Notes: a model not told the origin generated them from the letters alone. Shown: positions 1 through 8,090, counted from the stretch's first letter. The stretch is DNA of 14,489 nucleotides from JBMFOH01 sp049969715 [NCBI: bacterium] (GCA_049969715.1 JBMFOH010000035.1:1-14489); one strand, 5' to 3'. Program-made: numbers and translations.

Positions 1-361
1 CTCTCAGGCCTTTAATGGCAGAGGTAAGAAGCCTTCTTTTAATGCTAATGATATCATTGAGCTTGCCAATAACTCTATCGGAATAGAATCTAAAGCTATG
101 GAAGAGATCCTTATAAGCAATATAAAGAGACTTCTTATGATAGAAGAAGAGATCGATAAATTCGATAAGCTTCTCTCTGATGGCATTAAAGAAGTCGAGA
201 TAAATGAGATCAGGATTATTTCTTCTATCCCAGGGATTGGAAATTGCTTGGCTACAAGTTTTGTATGTGAACTTCCTAGCATAGATGCATTTAGAAATAA
301 CAGAACTCTTATAGCATTTGTAGGGATTGATCCAGTCACAAAACAATCTGGGAGATACAAA
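1..361 (+). mobile_element. IS110-family transposase, internal fragment (both ends missing)
   Basis: The reading frame beginning at base 2 is open from the window edge and codes for about 120 residues of an IS110/IS116/IS902-type transposase. An Ile-rich, charged alpha-helical stretch is followed by the helix-hairpin-helix element IPGIGNCLATSF (bases about 227-262), the segment FVGIDPVTKQSGRYK, and then an abrupt loss of homology near base 361. In this family the QSG motif of the C-terminal Transposase_20 domain carries the serine nucleophile, and it is present here. What normally follows it, a basic 'KrGsk.lR' helix and about 80-100 more residues, is missing. Instead the frame runs into antisense sequence of the adjacent dppD-like gene. 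The N-terminal DEDD/RuvC-like domain would lie left of the window. No element end, terminal repeat or bridge-RNA region can be seen. It is very likely a dead remnant that marks a rearrangement. Confidence 0.85.
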
Positions 362-362
362 T

Positions 363-812
363 TGGTATACCTACCTTTCTTAGCATCTCTATTGCTATCT
401 GTCTTGCCTGTTCTTCTGTAACATCTTGGTGTAATAAGATTGCCTCTACTATCTGGTTACCTATTGTATATACAGGGGCTAATGATGTCATTGGCTCTTG
501 GAATATCATTGTGATGTCTTTTCCTCTTATCTTTCTAATCTCTTCTCCTTGAGGATTAAGTTTGGTAAGGTCTATAGCCTTACCATCACTATAGAGTATG
601 ATCTCTCCCTCTACTATCTCTCCTCTTGGTCCAAGGATTCTTAAGATAGACTGGGCAGTTATACTCTTACCACAGCCTGATTCTCCAACTACACCAAGGG
701 TCTTACCCTTTACTATCTTAAAATCAATTCCATCTATAGCTTTAACTGTACCCTCATCATAGAAAAAGTAGGTCTTAAGATTCTTAACTTCTAATAGAAC
801 ATTATCTTCCAT
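363..812 (-). pseudogene. DppD/OppD-type ABC transporter ATPase, 3'-truncated
   Basis: This is the N-terminal 150 or so residues of a peptide/oligosaccharide ABC transporter ATPase, a family usually about 320-340 residues long. Visible are the beta-strand start LLEVKNLKTYF, Walker A GESGCGKS near residue 45, and the Q-loop region MIFQEPMTSL near residues 102-111. The frame ends in EMLRKVGIP, where homologues continue with 'NP..R...P..LSGGM.QR', and then crosses into IS110 sequence and a stop. The ABC signature, Walker B, H-loop and the C-terminal oligopeptide-transporter tail are all missing, so it cannot hydrolyse ATP as a normal subunit. The start at 812 has a strong GGGAGGG ribosome site. 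It would have supplied one of the two ATPases for the permeases at 6963-9086. The partner DppF-type gene, normally next downstream, is not in the window. Confidence 0.9.
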
Positions 813-827
813 AATATTTCCCTCCCT

Positions 828-900
828 ATCCTTAGGGATCTGTAGTGAAGCTACAATATGAAATTATTCGCAAATAGTCGCTATTGTGAAATTCATAACT
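828..900. repeat. Cluster of short inverted repeats in the gap before the dppD-like remnant
   Basis: The 89-bp gap between the UroD-like remnant and the dppD-like remnant is unusually long for this operon and contains three foldable elements. They are ATCC-TTAG-GGAT (828-839), a perfect 5-bp stem TGTAG/CTACA with a 5-nt loop (841-855), and an imperfect larger palindrome with ends ATGAAATT and AATTCAT and an inner AATAG/CTATT stem (about 859-896). No run of T follows any of them on the minus strand, so a classical terminator is not supported. They may be a scar of decayed sequence or a processing site. Function is unknown. Confidence 0.35.
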
Positions 901-901
901 C

Positions 902-1557
902 TCAATCAACGCCAATATCTTCTCCGAGAGAATAAAGCTTTCCATCATCTTTGTAAATATATCTCCAGACAGTCTCAAAAGACGCCATTATATTTTCAAA
1001 AGGCATACTATTATCCAATTGGCCTGAAGATGAAGCAGATATTAAACCTCCACCCTTACCAGCTATTTCAAGGAAGCGTTTTGTCTCAGAAATAACTACC
1101 TCAGGTGTTGCAAATGATAGAATCTCTACTGCATCTAAGCCACCTACTAAAACTATTTTATTTCCATATTCTTCCTTAAATGATTCATAATCCATTCCTG
1201 CTGATATCTCAAGAGGATTAAAACCATCTATACCACAACAGATAAGAGCATCCATAGCTTTGCTTACATTCCCATCAGAATGAAATATAACCTTTATCCC
1301 TTTTGAATGAAGTGAATGACAAAATTCATAGATAGAAGGGAATAAGAGTCTTTCTAATATCCCTTTATTATTGGATGGCATAAATCAAGACATTTTGAGC
1401 AAGCTCGTATCCAAGCCTCCTCATCACCTATAGGGATAGGTTTCCCTCCAAAATATTCGAGGATATCATCATTGATAAGATAATCAAATATTGGTACCCT
1501 ATCAGGTATCTCCCTATTTAATACTGCCATTATACGGTCTTTTTTAGTCCAACTCAT
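902..1557 (-). pseudogene. UroD-family (MtaA-like) methyltransferase domain protein, internally deleted and frameshifted
   Basis: Two pieces of one gene lie in different frames. The N-terminal piece starts with ATG at 1557 (MSWTKKDRIMAVLNR..DRVPI), with an AGGTAGG ribosome site that overlaps the stop of the preceding GH4 remnant. It runs about 60 residues to CLDLCHP near 1380. The C-terminal piece (about 1381-902) carries FPSIYEFCHSLHSKGIKVIFHSDGNV, then NPLEISAGMD, VLVGGLDAVEIL and a final YKDDGKLYS tail. These are typical of the uroporphyrinogen-decarboxylase fold as used in MtaA/MtbA and corrinoid methyltransferase relatives, not of haem-pathway HemE. Intact relatives have about 340-380 residues, so roughly 120-150 residues between the pieces are gone and the frame is shifted. 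Such UroD-like genes often sit in sugar operons with no proven role. It is read as non-functional, unless the deletion is an assembly error. Confidence 0.8.
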
Positions 1558-1564
1558 ATATAGC

Positions 1565-2733
1565 CTACCTATAATGTTCACGTAATTCCTTGTGATAAGG
1601 AAGAGCAAATATATCATCAATAAGTTTATTTGCCTGCTCTATAGATGTTACCCATTTGTCTATTAAGACCAATTGAACTAGTAACTCTCGGCTTCCTTTG
1701 TTATAGGCTTCTAGTTCGATCTCAACAGGAGCAACTCTATCCCTTAAAATATGGGCAATTATAGGCTTAGGCAATCCTTTAGTCCGGATCCCCTCGATAC
1801 CACGTTTACTTACGAGGGCAGGGATTTCAACCTCAAAGTCTCTTGGAATTCCAGGTGTATATTCGCCATCGTTCTGTATATTTACAATAATTATCCTAGG
1901 AATATCACAGGTAATAGATTCTATAATAGGTATCATTGGTTCACCAGTAGGCTGTTTTATATCTAACTGAAATGCTTTGGCAATCTTTACTGATTGGTCC
2001 TCCGCTACAACTCTCAGTCTATTAGGAGTATTAGAAATATAATCAACATATTTCCACCACCACTCCCTTGAATCAGTACCCCATCGTTCTTCAACACTCT
2101 TGTCAGAATGGTACCACCATGGCCATGAAGCACCAGTTATACTAGCGGTATCACCAATAGAAATAGCTCCCAACTTACGATATAAATCCATTTTCTTCTT
2201 GCCTAACGTGCCTTCTGGGTGGGTCTTCCAATATTCTTCTGCCTTGGTTTTGAGCCACTCATCTATCATAGGGAATATGTCCTGTCCTTTGTAATATGCG
2301 TGAGTAAGCCATATAAAGTGGTTCACACCTGCTATCTCAAAAGTCATATACTCCCTTTCAAGACCTAATACATCAGCAATTTCATAAACTCCAGCAAAGC
2401 CATAGCAAAGACCAACTAACTTTATATTAGGGTACTTTCGATAGAGATGGGTTGTGCCAGCTAATACAGGATTTGATACTAATAAGTGCCACGCATTAGG
2501 ACAAATTTCAAGCATATCTTCAGTGATACTTTCAAACAATTTCAACTGATAGTAATTTAGCCAGAATGGTTCGTCGTATAGAATATGTTATATGCTGAAT
2601 TTAATCGCTCTTCATTTATATCCATAAGGCTTATAGTAGACCCATATAGATTCGGTGTTAAGCATAAGTCATGTATCAATCCAACAGTAAAAGACCCTCC
2701 AGCTCCTATAATACTTATCTTAATATCACTCAC
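1565..2733 (-). pseudogene. Second GH4 family glycosidase, internally deleted and frameshifted
   Basis: This is a close paralogue of the intact GH4 gene at 4275-5621, broken in the middle. The likely start is GTG at 2733 (protein VSDIKISIIGAGG), because an AAGGAGG site lies 11 nt upstream and the product then begins like its paralogue. The N-terminal piece has the GxGxxxxxG nucleotide-binding loop and the acidic strand end LMDINEERL, then leaves frame after SAYNIF near 2580. The other frame resumes at YDEPFWLNYYQ and runs to 1565 with VSNPVLAG, LVGLCYGF, VNHFIWLTH, WPWWYH and LPYHKELREHYR. Against the paralogue about 60-65 codons are missing, including a large part of the NAD- and substrate-binding N-domain. 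The GH4 metal ligands Cys and His are kept. Its stop overlaps the AGGTAGG ribosome site of the UroD-like gene. It is read as inactive. Confidence 0.88.
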
Positions 2734-2774
2734 AGCAAAATGCGCCTCCTTTTTTATCACCTTAGCGATGAGGT

Positions 2775-4265
2775 CTATGTCCTACAGTAGTTGTACAGTT
2801 TCTTATATAGAGAAAGGTAGTCCTGATATACTTTTTCATAAGAAACAGAGACCTTGGGATCCGGTTTAAAGACTCTAATAATTTTTACTGCCCTCTCAAC
2901 TGCATCTTTGAAATTAGAGAAAATTCCACATCCAATACCTGCTAATATCCCCGCGCCTAAGACAGAAGCCTCACTATAAAGGGGAACTTCGACTGGTAGA
3001 TTTAATACATCTGATTTCATCTGAAGCCAAATATCGCTCTTAGAAGCTCCACCTAGAGCTCTCACCCTCTCTACAGGGATAGAGAGAGACCTTAATAGGT
3101 CTATATTCTCCCTTAGCATAAATGAAACCGCCTCGACTATGGCCCTTATAAAATGAGCTCGGCTATGATTCAAAGTTACACCAACAAATGCTCCTCTAGC
3201 ATTAGGGTTGAAGTTTGGGCAAAAACTTCCGTTAAAATATGGAATAACTATGAGTCCATCAGACCCAGGTGGTATTTGATTTGCAAGGGATAACATCCTA
3301 TCATAATCCTCTATTCCATTGATGGAGGGGAAATTGTCTCTAAACCATCTTAATAGAATTCCTGCTGTCTCTGTATATGGCATAAGAATATATTTGTTCG
3401 GTATACAATGAGGAGAGCATGGAACTCTTCTTTGAGGATCAAAGATAGGTTCATCGGTAGTAGCTATTATAGCTAAGGCAGTGCCAGTAGTCTCCGTTAT
3501 AATACCTGGTTTAATATTCCCTGCACCTAAGGCACCTACCATTTGATCCATACCCCCATTTATAACAGGAATACCTGAGGGTAAACCAAGTTCCTTACTA
3601 ACCTCTAAGTTAATCCTCCCTATCAGAGTATGAGATTCCATAATACTAGGCAGTTTTTCGTGTCCTATACCCAAGATATTTAGCGCATCATCCCACCAAT
3701 CCCTCTTTACAATACTAAGATAACCAGTAGAGGATGAAACTGAAGGATCAGTAACAAATTCACCTGTTAGCTTCCAGATGAGATAGTCTTTTAGCACAAG
3801 AAACTTCGAAGTCTTACCAAAGATATCTGGCTCATTTCTTTTGATCCATAAGATCTTACATATAGGCCACATTGGAGAAACTTCAGGTAATCCGGTAGTT
3901 CTATACCATAGTTCGATAGGAATTTCTCTACCAATAATCTCTGATTCTTCTACCGCCCTCGAGTCTAACCAAACTATCACATTTCTTAGTACTTTCCCTT
4001 CCTTATCCAAGCAGACTAAGGTCTCTCCCTGACTAGATAGACCAATTGCAACTATTGAGGCAGAAGAAACACTAGATTTTTCTAACACATCTCTTATCCC
4101 AGCTTTGCAGCTATTCCAGTATGTATCAGCATAAGATTCTACTCTGTTATTTGAGGAAGTCTTCAGTGAATACTCCTGGATAGATAAAGAAACAAGCCCC
4201 CCTTTTTCATTAATCAATCCAACCTTAATCGAAGTAGTACCTATATCTATCCCCAATAGATACAT
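2775..4265 (-). CDS. FGGY-family sugar kinase (xylulokinase-like)
   Basis: A full-length 496-residue FGGY carbohydrate kinase, the usual size. It phosphorylates a sugar, most often a ketose, with ATP in the cytoplasm. Both actin-like domains are recognisable. The first begins LGIDIGTTSIK (residues 4-14), holds WLDSR (99-103), and ends near the catalytic-base motif GGMDQMVGALG (237-247, Asp240). The second has TETTGTA (257-263), FNPNARGAFVGVTL (352-365), and the adenosine site LGGASKSDIW (404-413) followed by EASVLGAG (432-439). Its length and WLDSR resemble xylulokinases, but this family changes substrate easily and I would not assign xylulose. The ATG is 9 nt after the stop of the GH4 gene, whose AGG-TAG ending doubles as the ribosome site, so the two are probably translationally coupled. 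In the operon it would phosphorylate the ketose made by the isomerase at 11265-12608. Confidence 0.9.
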   Translation of the reverse strand: MYLLGIDIGTTSIKVGLINEKGGLVSLSIQEYSLKTSSNNRVESYADTYWNSCKAGIRDVLEKSSVSSASIVAIGLSSQGETLVCLDKEGKVLRNVIVWLDSRAVEESEIIGREIPIELWYRTTGLPEVSPMWPICKILWIKRNEPDIFGKTSKFLVLKDYLIWKLTGEFVTDPSVSSSTGYLSIVKRDWWDDALNILGIGHEKLPSIMESHTLIGRINLEVSKELGLPSGIPVINGGMDQMVGALGAGNIKPGIITETTGTALAIIATTDEPIFDPQRRVPCSPHCIPNKYILMPYTETAGILLRWFRDNFPSINGIEDYDRMLSLANQIPPGSDGLIVIPYFNGSFCPNFNPNARGAFVGVTLNHSRAHFIRAIVEAVSFMLRENIDLLRSLSIPVERVRALGGASKSDIWLQMKSDVLNLPVEVPLYSEASVLGAGILAGIGCGIFSNFKDAVERAVKIIRVFKPDPKVSVSYEKVYQDYLSLYKKLYNYCRT

Positions 4266-4274
4266 AGGGCTACT

Positions 4275-5621
4275 CTACCTGTAGTGTTCTCTCATCTCTT
4301 TATGATATGGTAGAGATAGTATTTCTTCTAGAAAAGCTCTTGCCTGTTTCTCACTCTTTGTCCAGGGGTCCATAAGGATAAGCTGAAGGAGTTTCTCTTT
4401 ACTACCCTCTATATAAGCGGATAGTTCCATTTCTACCGGCGCTACTCTTTCTCTCAGTATGAGACCAATAATTGACTTTGGTAAACCATTAATCTTTATC
4501 CCCTGAATCCCTTTCTTACTGACCAGCGCAGGTATCTCTACTTCAAAGTCCTGTGGAATCTCCTCTATGAACTTTCCAATGTTTGGTATATTTACTTGCA
4601 ATATTCTTGGTATATCAAGGGCTATAGATTCTACAAGAGGGATAATAACTTCTCCCGAGCTCTTTGGTGGATAGACTTCCGTTAACTTCACAGAACTATC
4701 TTTGGCTAACCTGTTCATTTCTTCTATACGTTGTTTCCCATCCACAAAATATCCTTCATACCAAGTCTTAGGGTCTTCCTTCCATCTCTTTTCTGTCTCG
4801 TCATCTATGTGATACCACCAAGGCCAAGTCCCTCCACCAGGTGTTGCGGTATCTCCAATTGGATATAATCCAAATCTCTTATACACATCTACTGGCTTAG
4901 GTCCCATATGATCGCTGAATCCACAAGTCTTCCAATAGTCTTGTGCCTTTTCTTCAATCCATTTATCTAGCAATGGATAAGCATTCTCCCCTTTATAAGT
5001 AAAATGAGTAAGAAAGACAAAATGGTTTACACCAGGAATCTGAAAGCTTATGTACTCTTTCTCTAGACCAAGGACACTTGCTATATGGTATATACCAGTA
5101 AAACCGTGACAGAGTCCTACAAGCTTTATATCTTTATACTTTCTAGATAAGTAAGTTATACCTGCTAGAACTGGATTTGCGACCTGAATATACCAAGCTG
5201 ACGGACATAATTCTTGCATATTATCTAATATAGATTCAAATAATCTAAACTGGTAAAAGTTTATCCAGAAAGCCTCATCATGGACTATATGAAAACTTCC
5301 GCCAAATCTATAACCGTACTTAAATGCTATAGACCAACCTTCTCTAAGTCTATCGTGACTAGCAGATAGAGCAGAGTTTATAATAAAGTCTGCACCTCTT
5401 AGAGACTCTCTTAGGTCTAGTGTTTTTTCTAAATTTAGTCTAACCCCAAGTTCTTCAGCATACCTCTTACATAGGGTATATACAGTATCTAGTCTCTTCT
5501 CATTTATATCCATAAAACTGATCGTACTTCCCTCAAGACTTGGTGTGAGGCATATATCTCTAACAAGTCCAAGAGAAAAGACTGCGCTTCCTGCACCTAT
5601 AATACTTATTTTTATACTCAT
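4275..5621 (-). CDS. GH4 family NAD-dependent glycosidase
   Basis: An intact 448-residue family GH4 enzyme. The family uses NAD+ and a divalent metal, usually Mn2+, to cleave glycosides by transient oxidation at C3 followed by elimination. Features are the Rossmann loop SIIGAGSAVFSLGLV (residues 6-20), DIN at 38-40, VHDEAFW (113-119), ANP (148-150), the metal-ligand motif CHGF with Cys171, His200 in PGVNHF (29 residues after the Cys, the family spacing), Asp257 in IGDTA, and a Trp-rich WPWWYH (266-271). In GH4 the four residues starting at the Cys track substrate class. From memory CHEV, CHSV and CHGx mark alpha-glucosidases, alpha-galactosidases and alpha-glucuronidases, so CHGF is nearest the glucuronidase type but not proof. 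It has no signal peptide and is cytoplasmic. The start has a GGAGGG site 6 nt upstream and lies 13 nt after the GH30-like stop. Confidence 0.92.
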   Translation of the reverse strand: MSIKISIIGAGSAVFSLGLVRDICLTPSLEGSTISFMDINEKRLDTVYTLCKRYAEELGVRLNLEKTLDLRESLRGADFIINSALSASHDRLREGWSIAFKYGYRFGGSFHIVHDEAFWINFYQFRLFESILDNMQELCPSAWYIQVANPVLAGITYLSRKYKDIKLVGLCHGFTGIYHIASVLGLEKEYISFQIPGVNHFVFLTHFTYKGENAYPLLDKWIEEKAQDYWKTCGFSDHMGPKPVDVYKRFGLYPIGDTATPGGGTWPWWYHIDDETEKRWKEDPKTWYEGYFVDGKQRIEEMNRLAKDSSVKLTEVYPPKSSGEVIIPLVESIALDIPRILQVNIPNIGKFIEEIPQDFEVEIPALVSKKGIQGIKINGLPKSIIGLILRERVAPVEMELSAYIEGSKEKLLQLILMDPWTKSEKQARAFLEEILSLPYHKEMREHYR

Positions 5622-5634
5622 ATCTTTCCCTCCA

Positions 5635-6945
5635 TCACTTTACTGTTGTAATGGTAAATATACTCTTAGGTGGAACAGCAAAAAATATGCCATTATACGG
5701 GTAATTCTGAGTTTTCATCCTAAGTTCCTCAACCTTCGCACAATTTTCCTCTTCGCTAGTTCTATAGTAGGATAAAACCTTATCCTCTATCTCCCCCTCT
5801 ATAGAACCGTTAAGATATAAACTCTCCGATGAAAGGTTCATACCAACTATTGTTAATTCTTTCTTGTCATCATCTGTAAATGCCAAGATTCTTATTTTAT
5901 CAGATCCCAAGATAGTTCTTACCTTTACAAAACTAGGTCTAACAAATCTATATACCTGCTTAGCGGAGTAGTATCTTTTCTTCGGGGTAAAGACCCTCTG
6001 CCCTCTCCTTATTAGACCATATATAGTCCAGGCTTTATCATGATCATGATAGTTGTCGTAGGCATCCCAGTATATTGCTCCGTTAAATCCTCCCTCTAAG
6101 ATATTAAAGAGTCTATAGGTAGTTATCCATGCTACATACCATTCCATCTCTCCAGATTGGTCTAGATCTCCATACTCACCCATCCAGATACTACATTTCT
6201 TACAGAGACTTTCCTTTACCGTATCAACGAACCCTTTAAGGGTCTCTACTGGTATATTAGAGTACATATGCATAGATATTACACCAATCTTTTGAGAGAT
6301 CTCTGGATCATTTATTAGGTGCTTTATATAGTCAGTATTGAAGAATGCCTGCTCAGTTAAAACAAGTTTTATATCTCCTAGCCCATCTTCAAATCTATTA
6401 ATTAGAGCCTTAATGATCTTAGCAAATTCTCCAGAGTCTACCTTCGGACCTTCTGGAGGTCCTATGTCTGTCTCATTTAGAGGACCAAAGAGAGTAAACT
6501 TTATACCTTCTCTATTCTTTACCCAATCTAAAAAAGAGTACATCATTTCTACAAAATAGTCATATCTAACTAAAGTCTTTCCATCACTAGTCATCCAAGA
6601 AGGGACTATTCCACTAGCGGTTATGTAAGGGCTTATCCCCCTTTCATTTAGGTATCTCATCATACCCCATCCATTCTCAAAGTCTTTACTCTTATAGACC
6701 TTTTCATAGTTCTTTTGGTTTAGAGAAGATGGTCCTAATGTATCATCAGGATCTATCCAGTTAGATTTGCCATATACATCAATTCTAAAGAGCCTAGCTC
6801 CAAGATCATCGATTAAAAGATCTAATACTGGTTTTAGAGATCCATTTTCCCAGTATTTAGAATTTATATTTACACCAAAACCATCTATCTTCTGATATTT
6901 CTCAGATAGATCTATTTTGAAAGGGATAACCTCTAAGGGTTTCAT
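5635..6945 (-). CDS. Clan GH-A glycoside hydrolase, GH30-like, cytoplasmic
   Basis: A 436-residue retaining glycoside hydrolase with a TIM barrel (about residues 15-330) and a short C-terminal beta-sandwich (about 335-436), the layout of GH30 and related families. The opening YQKIDGFGVNIN is typical of GH30-type barrels. The acid/base is Glu158 in FGPLNETD and the nucleophile is Glu257 in IWMGEYGD, 99 residues apart, as expected for clan GH-A. SMHMYSN (224-230) and AIYWDAYDNYH (290-300) fit barrel strands 6 and 8. There is no signal peptide or membrane segment, so it should act on imported oligosaccharides. It is downstream of the transporter genes and 13 bp before GH4, which suggests the two act in sequence on one substrate. 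The ATG has a GGGAGGT site. Exact family and linkage specificity are uncertain. GH30, GH39 or an unclassified clan A group are all possible. Confidence 0.78.
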   Translation of the reverse strand: MKPLEVIPFKIDLSEKYQKIDGFGVNINSKYWENGSLKPVLDLLIDDLGARLFRIDVYGKSNWIDPDDTLGPSSLNQKNYEKVYKSKDFENGWGMMRYLNERGISPYITASGIVPSWMTSDGKTLVRYDYFVEMMYSFLDWVKNREGIKFTLFGPLNETDIGPPEGPKVDSGEFAKIIKALINRFEDGLGDIKLVLTEQAFFNTDYIKHLINDPEISQKIGVISMHMYSNIPVETLKGFVDTVKESLCKKCSIWMGEYGDLDQSGEMEWYVAWITTYRLFNILEGGFNGAIYWDAYDNYHDHDKAWTIYGLIRRGQRVFTPKKRYYSAKQVYRFVRPSFVKVRTILGSDKIRILAFTDDDKKELTIVGMNLSSESLYLNGSIEGEIEDKVLSYYRTSEEENCAKVEELRMKTQNYPYNGIFFAVPPKSIFTITTVK

Positions 6946-6962
6946 AATAACCTCCCATTACT

Positions 6963-8078
6963 TTAATATTTGTAAGGGTCCATAGCATCTCTTAAACCAT
7001 CCCCCATAAAATTGAAGGCAACAACAGTAATTATCACAAAGAAGCTTGGAATGAGTAACCAAGGGTGCAATACTAGTGTTCTGAAATTTTGTGCTTGTTG
7101 TAGGAGAACCCCCCAGCTAACTACCGGAGGACGAAGTCCTAAGCCTAAAAAGCTTAGAGCAGTTTCTCCTAAAATCATACCTGGTATAGACATAGTAATA
7201 CTAACTATTAGTAAACTGGCTGTAGAGGGAAGGATATGCCTTAGTATTATTCTTGATTCACTAGCTCCAGCAAGTCTAGCAGCAGTAACAAAATCCTCTT
7301 CCCTTAACTCTAAAACTTTCCCTCTAACGGTTCTTGCAGTTCCACACCAACCAAAAAGTGAGAGTATTATAGTAATGCCAAAGTATACTTTAACTGCAGA
7401 CCAGTCTGGAGGCAGAGCAGCTGCTAAAGCCATCCAAAGAGGCAATGTAGGTAAAGAGATAAGAAAATCTATAATTCTTTGAATAGCCATATCTACTGTT
7501 CCACTATAATATCCGGATATTCCTCCTAGTATAATACCTAAAGTGAATGATAGAAAAACTCCAATAAGTCCTACAGATAAAGAGATTCTAGAGGCCATAA
7601 TGATTCTAGAGTAGAGATCTCTTCCAAGATTATCTGTTCCGAATAGAAAGAGAATATTAGGTTCGTCTATGCCAAATAGATGTATATCCGATCCAAATAT
7701 ACCCCAAAGCCTATACCTATTTCCTCGAATGAACAATCTTATAGAATATCTCTTTGTCTTATCCTCTGTATAGACCTTCTCCCAAGTAATCGGATCTCTC
7801 TCAAATTTTAAACCGTAGACAAATGGGACTAGATGAAATCTTCCATTTTCATCTACAAAGTGTATCTTAGTTGGAGGTAAGAATACTCGATCTTTATCCT
7901 CTTTGAACGGGTCTTGAGTACAGAAGAACTCTGCAAATATGGCTATTGTATATAAAATAAAGAGTATAATCATTCCTAAAACAGCCAATTTATGTTTTTT
8001 AAACCTCCACCATATAAGTTCCCACTGACTAGCGGTATATATATCTTCACCTGTTCTATTAACTCTTCTTTTCCACAT
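6963..8078 (-). CDS. DppC/OppC-type ABC transporter permease
   Basis: The second membrane subunit of a peptide/oligosaccharide-type ABC importer. The better start is ATG at 8078 (371 residues), because AGGTGA sits 5 nt before it. A GTG three codons upstream has no proper site. The order is a cytoplasmic N-terminus with WWRFKKHKLAVLG, TM1 (about residues 31-51), a long external segment of about 90 residues, FGTDNLGRDLYSR (about 146-158), then the five-TM permease core. The EAA loop EEDFVTAARLAGASESRIIL (about 260-279) contacts the ATPase. The C-terminus NFMGDGLRDAMDPYKY is diagnostic for the family. The long segment after TM1 exceeds that of classic DppC and resembles sugar-oligomer transporters annotated in thermophiles. 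It follows the DppB-type gene by 12 nt. No intact ATPase gene for it is present in the window. Confidence 0.93.
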   Translation of the reverse strand: MWKRRVNRTGEDIYTASQWELIWWRFKKHKLAVLGMIILFILYTIAIFAEFFCTQDPFKEDKDRVFLPPTKIHFVDENGRFHLVPFVYGLKFERDPITWEKVYTEDKTKRYSIRLFIRGNRYRLWGIFGSDIHLFGIDEPNILFLFGTDNLGRDLYSRIIMASRISLSVGLIGVFLSFTLGIILGGISGYYSGTVDMAIQRIIDFLISLPTLPLWMALAAALPPDWSAVKVYFGITIILSLFGWCGTARTVRGKVLELREEDFVTAARLAGASESRIILRHILPSTASLLIVSITMSIPGMILGETALSFLGLGLRPPVVSWGVLLQQAQNFRTLVLHPWLLIPSFFVIITVVAFNFMGDGLRDAMDPYKY

Positions 8079-8090
8079 AGATATCACCTA

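Noticed and set aside
4-360. A 118-codon minus-strand frame at the left edge
   Set aside because: It is the complement of the IS110 transposase frame, which carries the family's PGIG and QSG motifs. The minus-strand product resembles nothing.
886-1095. Small plus-strand open frame
   Set aside because: It overlaps the well-supported C-terminal piece of the UroD-like gene on the other strand and has no domain of its own.
902-1557. Haem-pathway uroporphyrinogen decarboxylase (HemE)
   Set aside because: The FHSDGNV and LVGGLDAVEIL segments fit the MtaA-like methyltransferase branch, and there is no haem gene nearby.
7012-7482. A 156-codon open frame on the plus strand
   Set aside because: It lies wholly antisense to the DppC-type permease core, which has clear family motifs. 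The product shows no recognisable domain and has no convincing ribosome site.
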